64,000 nucleotides of DNA from VRUE01 sp963702955 (GTDB lineage Bacteria; Actinomycetota; Thermoleophilia; Solirubrobacterales; 70-9). The notes under the pieces were generated by a model that saw only the letters and a list, made by a program, of their open reading frames with translations, searched no databases and was not told the DNA's origin. The position numbers were made by a program, and so were the translations under genes. The stretch's first letter is position 1, and the number at the start of each line of letters is the position of its first letter. This document shows positions 33,820-42,170 of this stretch, piece by piece. The stretch spans positions 248,001 to 312,000 of the forward strand of contig OY969774.1 of NCBI GenBank assembly GCA_963702955.1, in the 5' to 3' direction.

Positions 33820-36800
33820 CGGAACTCCGCCGAGTTCTGGCCGAAAAGCCTGGCGGGCGACGATTCTGCGGGGTGAGGCGACACCGGCGGCGGGGCACAG
33901 CGTTCAGGTTTCGCTCGGTGCAGCTTGACGGCGACCTTGAACCTCTTGATCACCGGAGTCGCATCGGCACCCCCGGGGCCCGCTGCTTTGACCTTGAAGA
34001 TGTATTTACCGGAGCCGAGACAGCGATAGGTCATCGGTGAGATGCAGGAATCGTACGTGGATATCCGCCGAACCCTGGTGAGCGTGCAGCGAAATCTGGT
34101 CGCGTTCCCTCGCGCGGCGAAGACGAACTGCGCCACGCCGCGCTTGTGTGCGACCTTCGCCTTGAGCAGCTTGGTGTTCGGCGCCGCCCAGCTCGACGCG
34201 AGGGCTGGGGTGGGCGCTGGCGTCGCTGCTGGGGCCGGCGGTGAGAGCACCTGATCCAGCGTCGCGGAGACCGCCCTGTCCGCATCCATCGAGACCCGGC
34301 ACTCGTCGCTGGCGACAATTTCATCGCAACCCGACCAGACGGTTACCGCGGTGCCGGAATCCGGCGCCGCGGCGAGCGTCACTTCGGTGCCGTGGTTGAA
34401 GCCGGCCGAGCAGGTGGCCCCGCAGTCGATCCCGGCCGGGGAGCTGCTCACGGTGCCGGTGCCCGAGCCGCTCACGGTGACCGAGAGCTGGTGGCGCTGG
34501 AAGGCGAATTCGGCGCCCACCGACTTCGCCGCGCCCATCGTCACTTCGCAGCTGCCGGCGCCCACGCAGGCGCCCGACCAGCCCTTGAATTCAGATCCCG
34601 CCGCCGGGGCGGGGGAGAGCGTCACCACGGTCCCCTGTTCATAAGCCTCTTCGCAGTCGGCCCCGCAGTTGATCCCCGCCGGGGAGCTGCTCACGGTGCC
34701 GGCTCCGTTGCCCGCGGCGGTGACGGTGAGGGGGAACTTCGGCACCGGGGCGAATTCGGCCCCGACCGACTTGGCCGAGCTCATCGTCACCTTGCAGGCG
34801 CCGGCGCCGGCGCAGGCGCCGGTCCACTTGACGAACGAGGAGCCGCCGGCCGGCGCCGCGGCGAGCGTCACTTCGGTGCCGTGGTTGAAGCCGGCCGAGC
34901 AGGTGGCCCCGCAGTCGATCCCGGCCGGGGAGCTGCTCACGGTGCCGGTGCCCGAGCCGCTCACGGTGACCGAGAGCTGGTGGCGCTGGAGGGCGAATTC
35001 GGCGCCCACCGACTTCGCCGCGCCCATCGTCACTTCGCAGCTGCCGGCGCCCACGCAGGCGCCCGACCAGCCCTTGAATTCAGATCCCGCCGCCGGGGCG
35101 GGGGAGAGCGTCACCACGGTCCCCTGTTCATAGGCCTCTTCGCAGTCGGCCCCGCAGTTGATCCCCGCCGGGGAGCTGCTCACGGTGCCGGCTCCGTTGC
35201 CCGCGGCGGTGACGGTGAGGGGGAACTTCGGCACCGGGGCGAATTCGGCCCCGACCGACTTGGCCGAGCTCATCGTCACCTTGCAGGCGCCGGCGCCGGC
35301 GCAGGCGCCGGTCCACTTGACGAACGAGGAGCCGCCGGCCGGCGCCGCGGCGAGCGTCACTTCGGTGCCGTGGTTGAAGCCGGCCGAGCAGGTGGCCCCG
35401 CAGTCGATCCCGGCCGGGGAGCTGCTCACGGTGCCGGTGCCCGAGCCGCTCACGGTGACCGAGAGCTGGTGGCGCTGGAGGGCGAATTCGGCGCCCACCG
35501 ACTTCGCCGCGCCCATCGTCACTTCGCAGCTGCCGGCGCCCACGCAGGCGCCCGACCAGCCCTTGAATTCAGATCCCGCCGCCGGGGCGGGGGAGAGCGT
35601 CACCACGGTCCCCTGTTCATAAGCCTCTTCGCAGTCGGCCCCGCAGTTGATCCCCGCCGGGGAGCTGCTCACGGTGCCGGCTCCGTTGCCCGCGGCGGTG
35701 ACGGTGAGGGGGAACTTCGGCACCGGGGCGAATTCGGCCCCGACCGACTTGGCCGAGCTCATCGTCACCTTGCAGGCGCCGGCGCCGGCGCAGGCGCCGG
35801 TCCACTTGACGAACGAGGAGCCGCCGGCCGGCGCCGCGGCGAGCGTCACTTCGGTGCCGTGGTTGAAGCCGGCCGAGCAGGTGGCCCCGCAGTCGATCCC
35901 GGCCGGGGAGCTGCTCACGGTGCCGGTGCCCGAGCCGCTCACGGTGACCGAGAGCTGGTGGCGCTGGAGGGCGAATTCGGCGCCCACCGACTTCGCCGCG
36001 CCCATCGTCACTTCGCAGCTGCCGGCGCCCACGCAGGCGCCCGACCAGCCCTTGAATTCAGATCCCGCCGCCGGGGCGGGGGAGAGCGTCACCACGGTCC
36101 CCTGTTCATAAGCCTCTTCGCAGTCGGCCCCGCAGTTGATCCCCGCCGGGGAGCTGCTCACGGTGCCGGCTCCGTTGCCCGCGGCGGTGACGGTGAGGGG
36201 GAACTTCGGCACCGGGGCGAATTCGGCCCCGACCGACTTGGCCGAGCTCATCGTCACCTTGCAGGCGCCGGCGCCGGCGCAGGCGCCGGTCCACTTGACG
36301 AACGAGGAGCCGCCGGCCGGCGCCGCGGCGAGCGTCACTTCGGTGCCGTGGTTGAAGCCGGCCGAGCAGGTGGCCCCGCAGTCGATCCCGGCCGGGGAGC
36401 TGCTCACGGTGCCGGTGCCCGAGCCGCTCACGGTGACCGAGAGCTGGTGGCGCTGGAGGGCGAATTCGGCGCCCACCGACTTCGCCGCGCCCATCGTCAC
36501 TTCGCAGCTGCCGGCGCCCACGCAGGCGCCCGACCAGCCCTTGAATTCAGATCCCGCCGCCGGGGCGGGGGAGAGCGTCACCACGGTCCCCTGTTCATAA
36601 GCCTCTTCGCAGTCGGCCCCGCAGTTGATCCCCGCCGGGGAGCTGCTCACGGTGCCGGTGCCCGAGCCGCTCACGGTGACCGAGAGCTGGTGGCGCTGGA
36701 GGGCGAATTCGGCGCCCACCGACTTCGCCGCGCCCATCGTCACTTCGCAGCTGCCGGCGCCCACGCAGGCGCCCGACCAGCCCTTGAATTCAGATCCCGC

Positions 36801-39593
36801 CGCCGGGGCGGGGGAGAGCGTCACCACGGTCCCCTGTTCATAGGCCTCTTCGCAGTCGGCCCCGCAGTTGATCCCCGCCGGGGAGCTGCTCACGGTGCCG
36901 GCTCCGTTGCCCGCGGCGGTGACGGTGAGGGGGAACTTCGGCACCGGGGCGAATTCGGCCCCGACCGACTTGGCCGAGCTCATCGTCACCTTGCAGGCGC
37001 CGGCGCCGGCGCAGGCGCCGGTCCACTTGACGAACGAGGAGCCGCCGGCCGGCGCCGCGGCGAGCGTCACTTCGGTGCCGTGGTTGAAGCCGGCCGAGCA
37101 GGTGGCCCCGCAGTCGATCCCGGCCGGGGAGCTGCTCACGGTGCCGGTGCCCGAGCCGCTCACGGTGACCGAGAGCTGGTGGCGCTGGAGGGCGAATTCG
37201 GCGCCCACCGACTTCGCCGCGCCCATCGTCACTTCGCAGCTGCCGGCGCCCACGCAGGCGCCCGACCAGCCCTTGAATTCAGATCCCGCCGCCGGGGCGG
37301 GGGAGAGCGTCACCACGGTCCCCTGTTCATAAGCCTCTTCGCAGTCGGCCCCGCAGTTGATCCCCGCCGGGGAGCTGCTCACGGTGCCGGCTCCGTTGCC
37401 CGCGGCGGTGACGGTGAGGGGGAACTTCGGCACCGGGGCGAATTCGGCCCCGACCGACTTGGCCGAGCTCATCGTCACCTTGCAGGCGCCGGCGCCGGCG
37501 CAGGCGCCGGTCCACTTGACGAACGAGGAGCCGCCGGCCGGCGCCGCGGCGAGCGTCACTTCGGTGCCGTGGTTGAAGCCGGCCGAGCAGGTGGCCCCGC
37601 AGTCGATCCCGGCCGGGGAGCTGCTCACGGTGCCGGTGCCCGAGCCGCTCACGGTGACCGAGAGCTGGTGGCGCTGGAGGGCGAATTCGGCGCCCACCGA
37701 CTTCGCCGCGCCCATCGTCACTTCGCAGCTGCCGGCGCCCACGCAGGCGCCCGACCAGCCCTTGAATTCAGATCCCGCCGCCGGGGCGGGGGAGAGCGTC
37801 ACCACGGTCCCCTGTTCATAAGCCTCTTCGCAGTCGGCCCCGCAGTTGATCCCCGCCGGGGAGCTGCTCACGGTGCCGGCTCCGTTGCCCGCGGCGGTGA
37901 CGGTGAGGGGGAACTTCGGCACCGGGGCGAATTCGGCCCCGACCGACTTGGCCGAGCTCATCGTCACCTTGCAGGCGCCGGCGCCGGCGCAGGCGCCGGT
38001 CCACTTGACGAACGAGGAGCCGCCGGCCGGCGCCGCGGCGAGCGTCACTTCGGTGCCGTGGTTGAAGCCGGCCGAGCAGGTGGCCCCGCAGTCGATCCCG
38101 GCCGGGGAGCTGCTCACGGTGCCGGTGCCCGAGCCGCTCACGGTGACCGAGAGCTGGTGGCGCTGGAGGGCGAATTCGGCGCCCACCGACTTCGCCGCGC
38201 CCATCGTCACTTCGCAGCTGCCGGCGCCCACGCAGGCGCCCGACCAGCCCTTGAATTCAGATCCCGCCGCCGGGGCGGGGGAGAGCGTCACCACGGTCCC
38301 CTGTTCATAAGCCTCTTCGCAGTCGGCCCCGCAGTTGATCCCCGCCGGGGAGCTGCTCACGGTGCCGGCTCCGTTGCCCGCGGCGGTGACTTTCAGCGTG
38401 AACTTGGGAGCGGACACGCTGATAGTCACCGAGTCGGCCGAGCTGGTGGCTTCCGAGCTCTTTACGACCAGCGAGAAGGTCAGCGAGGCCGCCCCGGTCG
38501 GCGCAGTGAAGGTCGGTTTTACCGCATGTGAGTTGGAGAGGGTCACTGCTGGACCCGAGGTCTGTTTCCATTCGTAGCTGAGGGTGTGGCCGAGGGGGTC
38601 GGAGCTGCCCGAGCCATCCAGGATGACGGGCGCTTTGCTCGCTACGGACTGGTCCAGCCCGGCATTGGCGCCGGGGACAGCCGTTTCAGCAAGGACGATC
38701 TGGCGCTTCAACCAGGCCCAGTAGCCGGCGAAGAATGGTTCTTCGCACTCCACCTGGGTCGCGCAGGCTTCGTTCGAGTCGTGAGCCGCGTAGGCGTAGT
38801 AGGCGCTCAGCTTTTTCCCCAGCTGCGGTTCGAAGACGTTGACCGGGTAATTCTCGCTTTCGTAGTCCATGTAGGAGCGAAGCACGTGCTCGGACTTGTA
38901 AGAGCCGTTTGCGATCTGCACCAATTTGGCCGTGGCGGTGTGGTCGGCGTGGTCTGCGGCGCTGAATTCGTGGACAAAGTCCTGGGTCGAGAGCACATTC
39001 GGTTCGAATTCCTCGATCAGGCCTTCGAGCGTCGCCAGCAGCCCTTCGTAGGTGTAGGTGGCCGAGCCGTCGAGCGCAGTGAGTTCGGAGATCGGCGTCA
39101 GGTTGGAGGGCTGGGGATTGTGGCTGCGCCAGAGCCTGGGCAGGCTCTTGTATTCCGTGGCCGGGTACCCGGCACCGGTGGGGCCGCCGTTGGGCAGTCG
39201 CAGGTAGACCTCGCTGACGGTGGGTTTGGCGGTCAGGGTCGCCATGTGAAGCTTGTGGCCGGCGACGGTCGGTTCTGAATTCGTCCAGACGTTCGCGACA
39301 CCGGCCATCTCCGCGTAGGCCGCCCGCGAGCCGTTCTCGCGTTCGCGCCAGTAGGCCTCGCCGAGGCCGGCGTCTCCGGCCGTGACGAAGACCGTGCGCA
39401 CGCAATAGCCGGCGGCGATGTCTTCGAGCAGGCCCGGGTTCTCGAAGATGATGTCATCGTCCTCGTGGGCCACGATGGCCATCCTCTTCTGTGGGCAAGA
39501 CGGGCCGTCGGCATGCGCCATCGCGGGGAGCGAAACGAGCAGCAGGGCGCTGGCCAGCAGCGCTGCGCCGGCAACCAGCGCGTGCAAGGGCAC
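33816..39593 (-). CDS. Giant secreted PIG-L deacetylase-like protein with PKD domain and 17 InlB-like repeats
   Basis: 1925 residues from the GTG at 39593, chosen because AGGGAAAGG lies 9 nt upstream and a compact signal peptide follows (LVAGAALLASALLLVSLPAMAHA); TTG 39659 and GTG 39614 are alternatives. The N-terminal 270 residues are PIG-L-like (IVAHEDDDIIF in place of AHPDDE, later DHADHTATAK). A PKD-type domain (LDGSGSSDPLGHTLSYEW) follows, then 17 repeats of about 81 residues of the divergent InlB-B type (GTVSSSPAGI(N/D)CG..C...GT.VTL), each with four Cys, and a C-terminal beta domain found in secreted proteins of this group. It likely acts outside the cell on N-acetylated sugars; that is inference. 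Confidence 0.88.
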   Translation of the reverse strand: MPLHALVAGAALLASALLLVSLPAMAHADGPSCPQKRMAIVAHEDDDIIFENPGLLEDIAAGYCVRTVFVTAGDAGLGEAYWRERENGSRAAYAEMAGVANVWTNSEPTVAGHKLHMATLTAKPTVSEVYLRLPNGGPTGAGYPATEYKSLPRLWRSHNPQPSNLTPISELTALDGSATYTYEGLLATLEGLIEEFEPNVLSTQDFVHEFSAADHADHTATAKLVQIANGSYKSEHVLRSYMDYESENYPVNVFEPQLGKKLSAYYAYAAHDSNEACATQVECEEPFFAGYWAWLKRQIVLAETAVPGANAGLDQSVASKAPVILDGSGSSDPLGHTLSYEWKQTSGPAVTLSNSHAVKPTFTAPTGAASLTFSLVVKSSEATSSADSVTISVSAPKFTLKVTAAGNGAGTVSSSPAGINCGADCEEAYEQGTVVTLSPAPAAGSEFKGWSGACVGAGSCEVTMGAAKSVGAEFALQRHQLSVTVSGSGTGTVSSSPAGIDCGATCSAGFNHGTEVTLAAAPAGGSSFVKWTGACAGAGACKVTMSSAKSVGAEFAPVPKFPLTVTAAGNGAGTVSSSPAGINCGADCEEAYEQGTVVTLSPAPAAGSEFKGWSGACVGAGSCEVTMGAAKSVGAEFALQRHQLSVTVSGSGTGTVSSSPAGIDCGATCSAGFNHGTEVTLAAAPAGGSSFVKWTGACAGAGACKVTMSSAKSVGAEFAPVPKFPLTVTAAGNGAGTVSSSPAGINCGADCEEAYEQGTVVTLSPAPAAGSEFKGWSGACVGAGSCEVTMGAAKSVGAEFALQRHQLSVTVSGSGTGTVSSSPAGIDCGATCSAGFNHGTEVTLAAAPAGGSSFVKWTGACAGAGACKVTMSSAKSVGAEFAPVPKFPLTVTAAGNGAGTVSSSPAGINCGADCEEAYEQGTVVTLSPAPAAGSEFKGWSGACVGAGSCEVTMGAAKSVGAEFALQRHQLSVTVSGSGTGTVSSSPAGINCGADCEEAYEQGTVVTLSPAPAAGSEFKGWSGACVGAGSCEVTMGAAKSVGAEFALQRHQLSVTVSGSGTGTVSSSPAGIDCGATCSAGFNHGTEVTLAAAPAGGSSFVKWTGACAGAGACKVTMSSAKSVGAEFAPVPKFPLTVTAAGNGAGTVSSSPAGINCGADCEEAYEQGTVVTLSPAPAAGSEFKGWSGACVGAGSCEVTMGAAKSVGAEFALQRHQLSVTVSGSGTGTVSSSPAGIDCGATCSAGFNHGTEVTLAAAPAGGSSFVKWTGACAGAGACKVTMSSAKSVGAEFAPVPKFPLTVTAAGNGAGTVSSSPAGINCGADCEEAYEQGTVVTLSPAPAAGSEFKGWSGACVGAGSCEVTMGAAKSVGAEFALQRHQLSVTVSGSGTGTVSSSPAGIDCGATCSAGFNHGTEVTLAAAPAGGSSFVKWTGACAGAGACKVTMSSAKSVGAEFAPVPKFPLTVTAAGNGAGTVSSSPAGINCGADCEEAYEQGTVVTLSPAPAAGSEFKGWSGACVGAGSCEVTMGAAKSVGAEFALQRHQLSVTVSGSGTGTVSSSPAGIDCGATCSAGFNHGTEVTLAAAPAGGSSFVKWTGACAGAGACKVTMSSAKSVGAEFAPVPKFPLTVTAAGNGAGTVSSSPAGINCGADCEEAYEQGTVVTLSPAPAAGSEFKGWSGACVGAGSCEVTMGAAKSVGAEFAFQRHQLSVTVSGSGTGTVSSSPAGIDCGATCSAGFNHGTEVTLAAAPDSGTAVTVWSGCDEIVASDECRVSMDADRAVSATLDQVLSPPAPAATPAPTPALASSWAAPNTKLLKAKVAHKRGVAQFVFAARGNATRFRCTLTRVRRISTYDSCISPMTYRCLGSGKYIFKVKAAGPGGADATPVIKRFKVAVKLHRAKPERCAPPPVSPHPAESSPARLFGQNSAEFR
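34351..38388. repeat. 489-bp tandem repeat array with one 243-bp hybrid unit
   Basis: Within the giant gene, a 489-bp unit made of two related 81-82-codon repeats (A and B) recurs with near-perfect DNA identity. Unit phase points are 34669, 35158, 35647, 36136, then 36625 and 36868 (only 243 bp apart), 37357, 37846 and 38335. The 243-bp insert is a B-to-A hybrid whose junction lies in a 25-bp segment identical in A and B. Most copies differ only at a silent base (CATAAG or CATAGG, the latter near 35130 and 36840). Confidence 0.95.
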
Positions 39594-39738
39594 TTTTCGC
39601 GACCTTTCCCTCACGGATTGATTGTGCCGGACAAATGTGTGTGAGGGGCGCTCGATCAATTGTCCAGGGCGCCGATCCCGCCCACAGACCCTCGCGAGAC
39701 GGCATTGCAGCGGGGAATGCGGCCCTGGTGCTTGGCGC

Positions 39739-39984
39739 TCAGGCGAGCTCGGTGTCGTCGTAGAGCTTCTCGACGCGCAGGGTGCCGGGGGGAACCGCCT
39801 CGACGCAGAGGTTGCAGAGGACGCACTCGTCGAGGTTCTGCTCGACGATCTCGACGCCCCCCTCGGTCGCCTTGAAGATGTCGACCGGGCAGACTTCCTC
39901 CAGCTTGCGTGCCAGCTCGGCGTCGCCGGCGACGGAGGCGCCTACCTCGACGTCGATGAAGACTTTGCTCAGCGCCTCCGCCAT
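39739..39984 (-). CDS. Small ferredoxin-like Fe-S protein
   Basis: 81 residues. Cysteines 54, 57 and 60 form CVLCNLC and Cys32 sits in EEVCPVDIF, enough to hold one [4Fe-4S] cluster; the fourth Cys of the usual CxxCxxCxxxCP is replaced by Val64. The layout (isolated CP first, CxxCxxC second, with G-V-E-I between) is like FixX-type ferredoxins. Its ATG shares a base with the sucD stop, so it belongs to the sucC-sucD operon. A role as an electron carrier for a 2-oxoacid oxidoreductase or acyl-CoA enzyme is inference. Confidence 0.8.
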   Translation of the reverse strand: MAEALSKVFIDVEVGASVAGDAELARKLEEVCPVDIFKATEGGVEIVEQNLDECVLCNLCVEAVPPGTLRVEKLYDDTELA

Positions 39985-40901
39985 CAGACCGCCGCTCCCA
40001 GCTTCTCCTTGACCGCGTTGACGATCTCGTCGATCCGCTCGACGACGCGGATGCCGGCCGCTTCGAGGCGGGCGATCTTCTCGGTCGCGGTGTCCTCGAC
40101 GCCCTCGACGATCGTCCCGGCGTGGCCGAAGCTCATCCCCTTCATCTCCTCGTCGTCCATGAACTTGCCGGCCATGAAGGCGACGATCGGCAGCCGCGAG
40201 TCGTGCTCCTTCACCCAGGCGGAGAGCTGCGCCTCCATCCGTCCCCCGGGCTCGGTGTAGATGATGATCGCCTGCGTCTGCTCGTCGGCCTCGAAGTAGG
40301 GCATCAGCTCGGCGTAGGTCGAGCCGATGATCGCGTCGCCGCCGATCGAGACCGCGGTCGAGACACCGAGGCCGGCCTGGGTAAGCGAGGAGGAGATCTC
40401 GGTCGTCATCCCGCCGGAGCGGCTCATCACGCCGACCGGGCCGGGGGCGTAGGCCTTGGCGGCGTCTTTGGCCGGACCGCCGATGCCGCCCATCTTGCAG
40501 ACCTCGGGGACGATCAGGCCGAGGCAGTTGGGGCCGATGATCCGCGCTCCGCGCATCTCCGCCAGCTCGACCATCTGGGCCACGTCGCGGCGTGGGATCC
40601 GCTCGGTGACGATCACGATCAGCTCGATCCCGTTCTCGATCGCCTCCAGCACCGCGTCCTTGGTGAAGGCGGGGGGGACGGTGACGACCGAGCCGTCGAT
40701 CGGGCCGCCGTGGTTCTCGACCGCCTGGGCGACGGTGTCGAAGACCGGCACGCCGTGGACGTCGCGGCCCTTGCGGCCGGGGGTGACGCCGCCGACGATC
40801 TTCGAGCCGTAGTCGAGGCACTCGCGGGTCAGGTTGACCGCCTCGCGCCCGGTGATCCCCTGGACGATGAAGGTCGTCTCCTTGCTCAACAGGATGCTCA
40901 C
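39984..40901 (-). CDS. sucD: Succinyl-CoA ligase (ADP/GDP-forming)-type alpha subunit
   Basis: 305 residues from a GTG overlapping the sucC stop (GTGA). The CoA-binding Rossmann domain (IVQGITGREA, GGVTPGRKG, IIGPNCLGLI) and the ligase domain with the phospho-histidine His260 (MSFGHAGTIVEG) are intact, as are VGVMSRSGGMTTEIS and SIGGDAIIGSTY. With the beta subunit it interconverts an acyl-CoA and acid plus NTP. Succinate is the usual substrate; malate-CoA ligases are closely related, so substrate is not certain. Confidence 0.93.
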   Translation of the reverse strand: MSILLSKETTFIVQGITGREAVNLTRECLDYGSKIVGGVTPGRKGRDVHGVPVFDTVAQAVENHGGPIDGSVVTVPPAFTKDAVLEAIENGIELIVIVTERIPRRDVAQMVELAEMRGARIIGPNCLGLIVPEVCKMGGIGGPAKDAAKAYAPGPVGVMSRSGGMTTEISSSLTQAGLGVSTAVSIGGDAIIGSTYAELMPYFEADEQTQAIIIYTEPGGRMEAQLSAWVKEHDSRLPIVAFMAGKFMDDEEMKGMSFGHAGTIVEGVEDTATEKIARLEAAGIRVVERIDEIVNAVKEKLGAAV

Positions 40902-42115
40902 GCCGGCGCCCCCTGGATCTTGGCGACGGCGCGGCCGGCCGCCTCCCACATCGAGACGGAGCGGTCGCAATACTCGACGCCGTAGCGGTCGAGGATCTTG
41001 AAGCCCTCCTCCTCCCAGGCGCCGGGGATGCGAAAGATCGCGATCGTCTCCGCCGGGTCCTTGCCGAGCTCGAGGCAGGCCTTGATCACGCCGCGGGCGA
41101 CGATGTTGACGCGGGTGTTGGAGACGATCGACATCATCACCGCGATCTTCTCGACGCCGTCCTTCTCCAGCACCTGCTTGGCCAGGCCGCAGGCCTTGGC
41201 GACCGAGGGGTTGCCGCCGATCTCGGAGTAGTTGGCCGGCTTGCCGCCCTGGCTGCGGACCGCGTCGGTCAGCGTCAGCGAGCCGCCGCCGGCGCCGATC
41301 ACGAGGCCGAGGTTGCCCTCGAAGCCGTGGTCGCGGCCCTGAATCACGCCGCGGTGGTCGGCGGCGTCGATCGCGGCGACGTTGCGCTCGAAGGCCGAGG
41401 GCTCGTACGGCTCGCGGGTATCGTCCTCGGCGATCTCCAGCGCCTTGCGCAGCAGCCCCTTCTGCCGCCCGACCGCCTCGTTCTCCATCTCCATGTGGGC
41501 GTCGAGGGCGACGAAGCTGCCGTCGGTCAGCTCGGCCAGCGGGTTGATCTCGGCCAGGGTCATGTCGTTGTCGCGGAAGAGGCGGGCGAGGCGGGCGAGG
41601 ATCGGCGTCGCCCGGGTCAGCGGCCGGCCGGTCACCCCGGTCGCGGCGATCGTCTGCTTCGCCTCGAAGTCGGCGATCGGCATCAGGTTGGAGACGTGGC
41701 CGCGGCCGACGTGGCCGGGGTGGCTCTCGGCGACCTCCTCGATGTCGATCCCGCCCATGTCGCTGAACAGCATCAACGGCCGCTTCGCGGTGCCGTCCCA
41801 GACGACCCCGGCGTAGTACTCCTGCTTGACCTCGGCCTTCGGGTCGACGAGGACGCCGCGCGGCATGTCGCCGTTGATCTCCAGCTGCAGGATCGCCTCG
41901 GCGTGCGCGGCGGCCTCCTCCGGCGTGTCGGCGAACTTGACGCCGCCGGCCTTCATCCGCCCGCCGCTCAGCACCTGCGACTTGATCACCACCGGACCGC
42001 CGATCTCCTCGGCGGCCCTGCGGGCCTCATCGGCCGTCCTGCAGAAGCCGTACTTGGTGACGGGAATCCCCGCCAGCTCGACGATCCTGCGTGCCTCGTA
42101 CTCGTAGAAGCGCAT
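40898..42115 (-). CDS. sucC: Succinyl-CoA ligase-type beta subunit (ATP-grasp)
   Basis: 405 residues. The N-terminal ATP-grasp domain begins MRFYEYEARRIVELAGIPV and holds VVIKSQVLSGGRMKAGGVKFA; the metal site is LAEINPLAEL and VALDAHMEMEN; the C-terminal flavodoxin-like domain has IGAGGGSLTLTDAV and GGNPSVAKACGLA. The segment ending NFLDxGG in typical SucC is changed to KPANYSEIGGNPS. It is the first gene of the sucC-sucD-ferredoxin-like operon. Confidence 0.92.
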   Translation of the reverse strand: MRFYEYEARRIVELAGIPVTKYGFCRTADEARRAAEEIGGPVVIKSQVLSGGRMKAGGVKFADTPEEAAAHAEAILQLEINGDMPRGVLVDPKAEVKQEYYAGVVWDGTAKRPLMLFSDMGGIDIEEVAESHPGHVGRGHVSNLMPIADFEAKQTIAATGVTGRPLTRATPILARLARLFRDNDMTLAEINPLAELTDGSFVALDAHMEMENEAVGRQKGLLRKALEIAEDDTREPYEPSAFERNVAAIDAADHRGVIQGRDHGFEGNLGLVIGAGGGSLTLTDAVRSQGGKPANYSEIGGNPSVAKACGLAKQVLEKDGVEKIAVMMSIVSNTRVNIVARGVIKACLELGKDPAETIAIFRIPGAWEEEGFKILDRYGVEYCDRSVSMWEAAGRAVAKIQGAPA

Positions 42116-42170
42116 GCGCGGCGCGGAACCCTATCCGAAGGCTGAGCGCCGCGCCGCGGCCAGGCTGCCG

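Noticed and set aside
34351..38388. CRISPR array
   Set aside because: Repeat period is 489 bp, the repeats are coding, and no spacers or cas genes are present.
34392..38531. 1379-codon plus-strand ORF through the repeat array
   Set aside because: It is antisense to the giant gene, consists only of the mirror of the same repeats and has no recognisable domain or signal; it exists because one stop-free frame is repeated.
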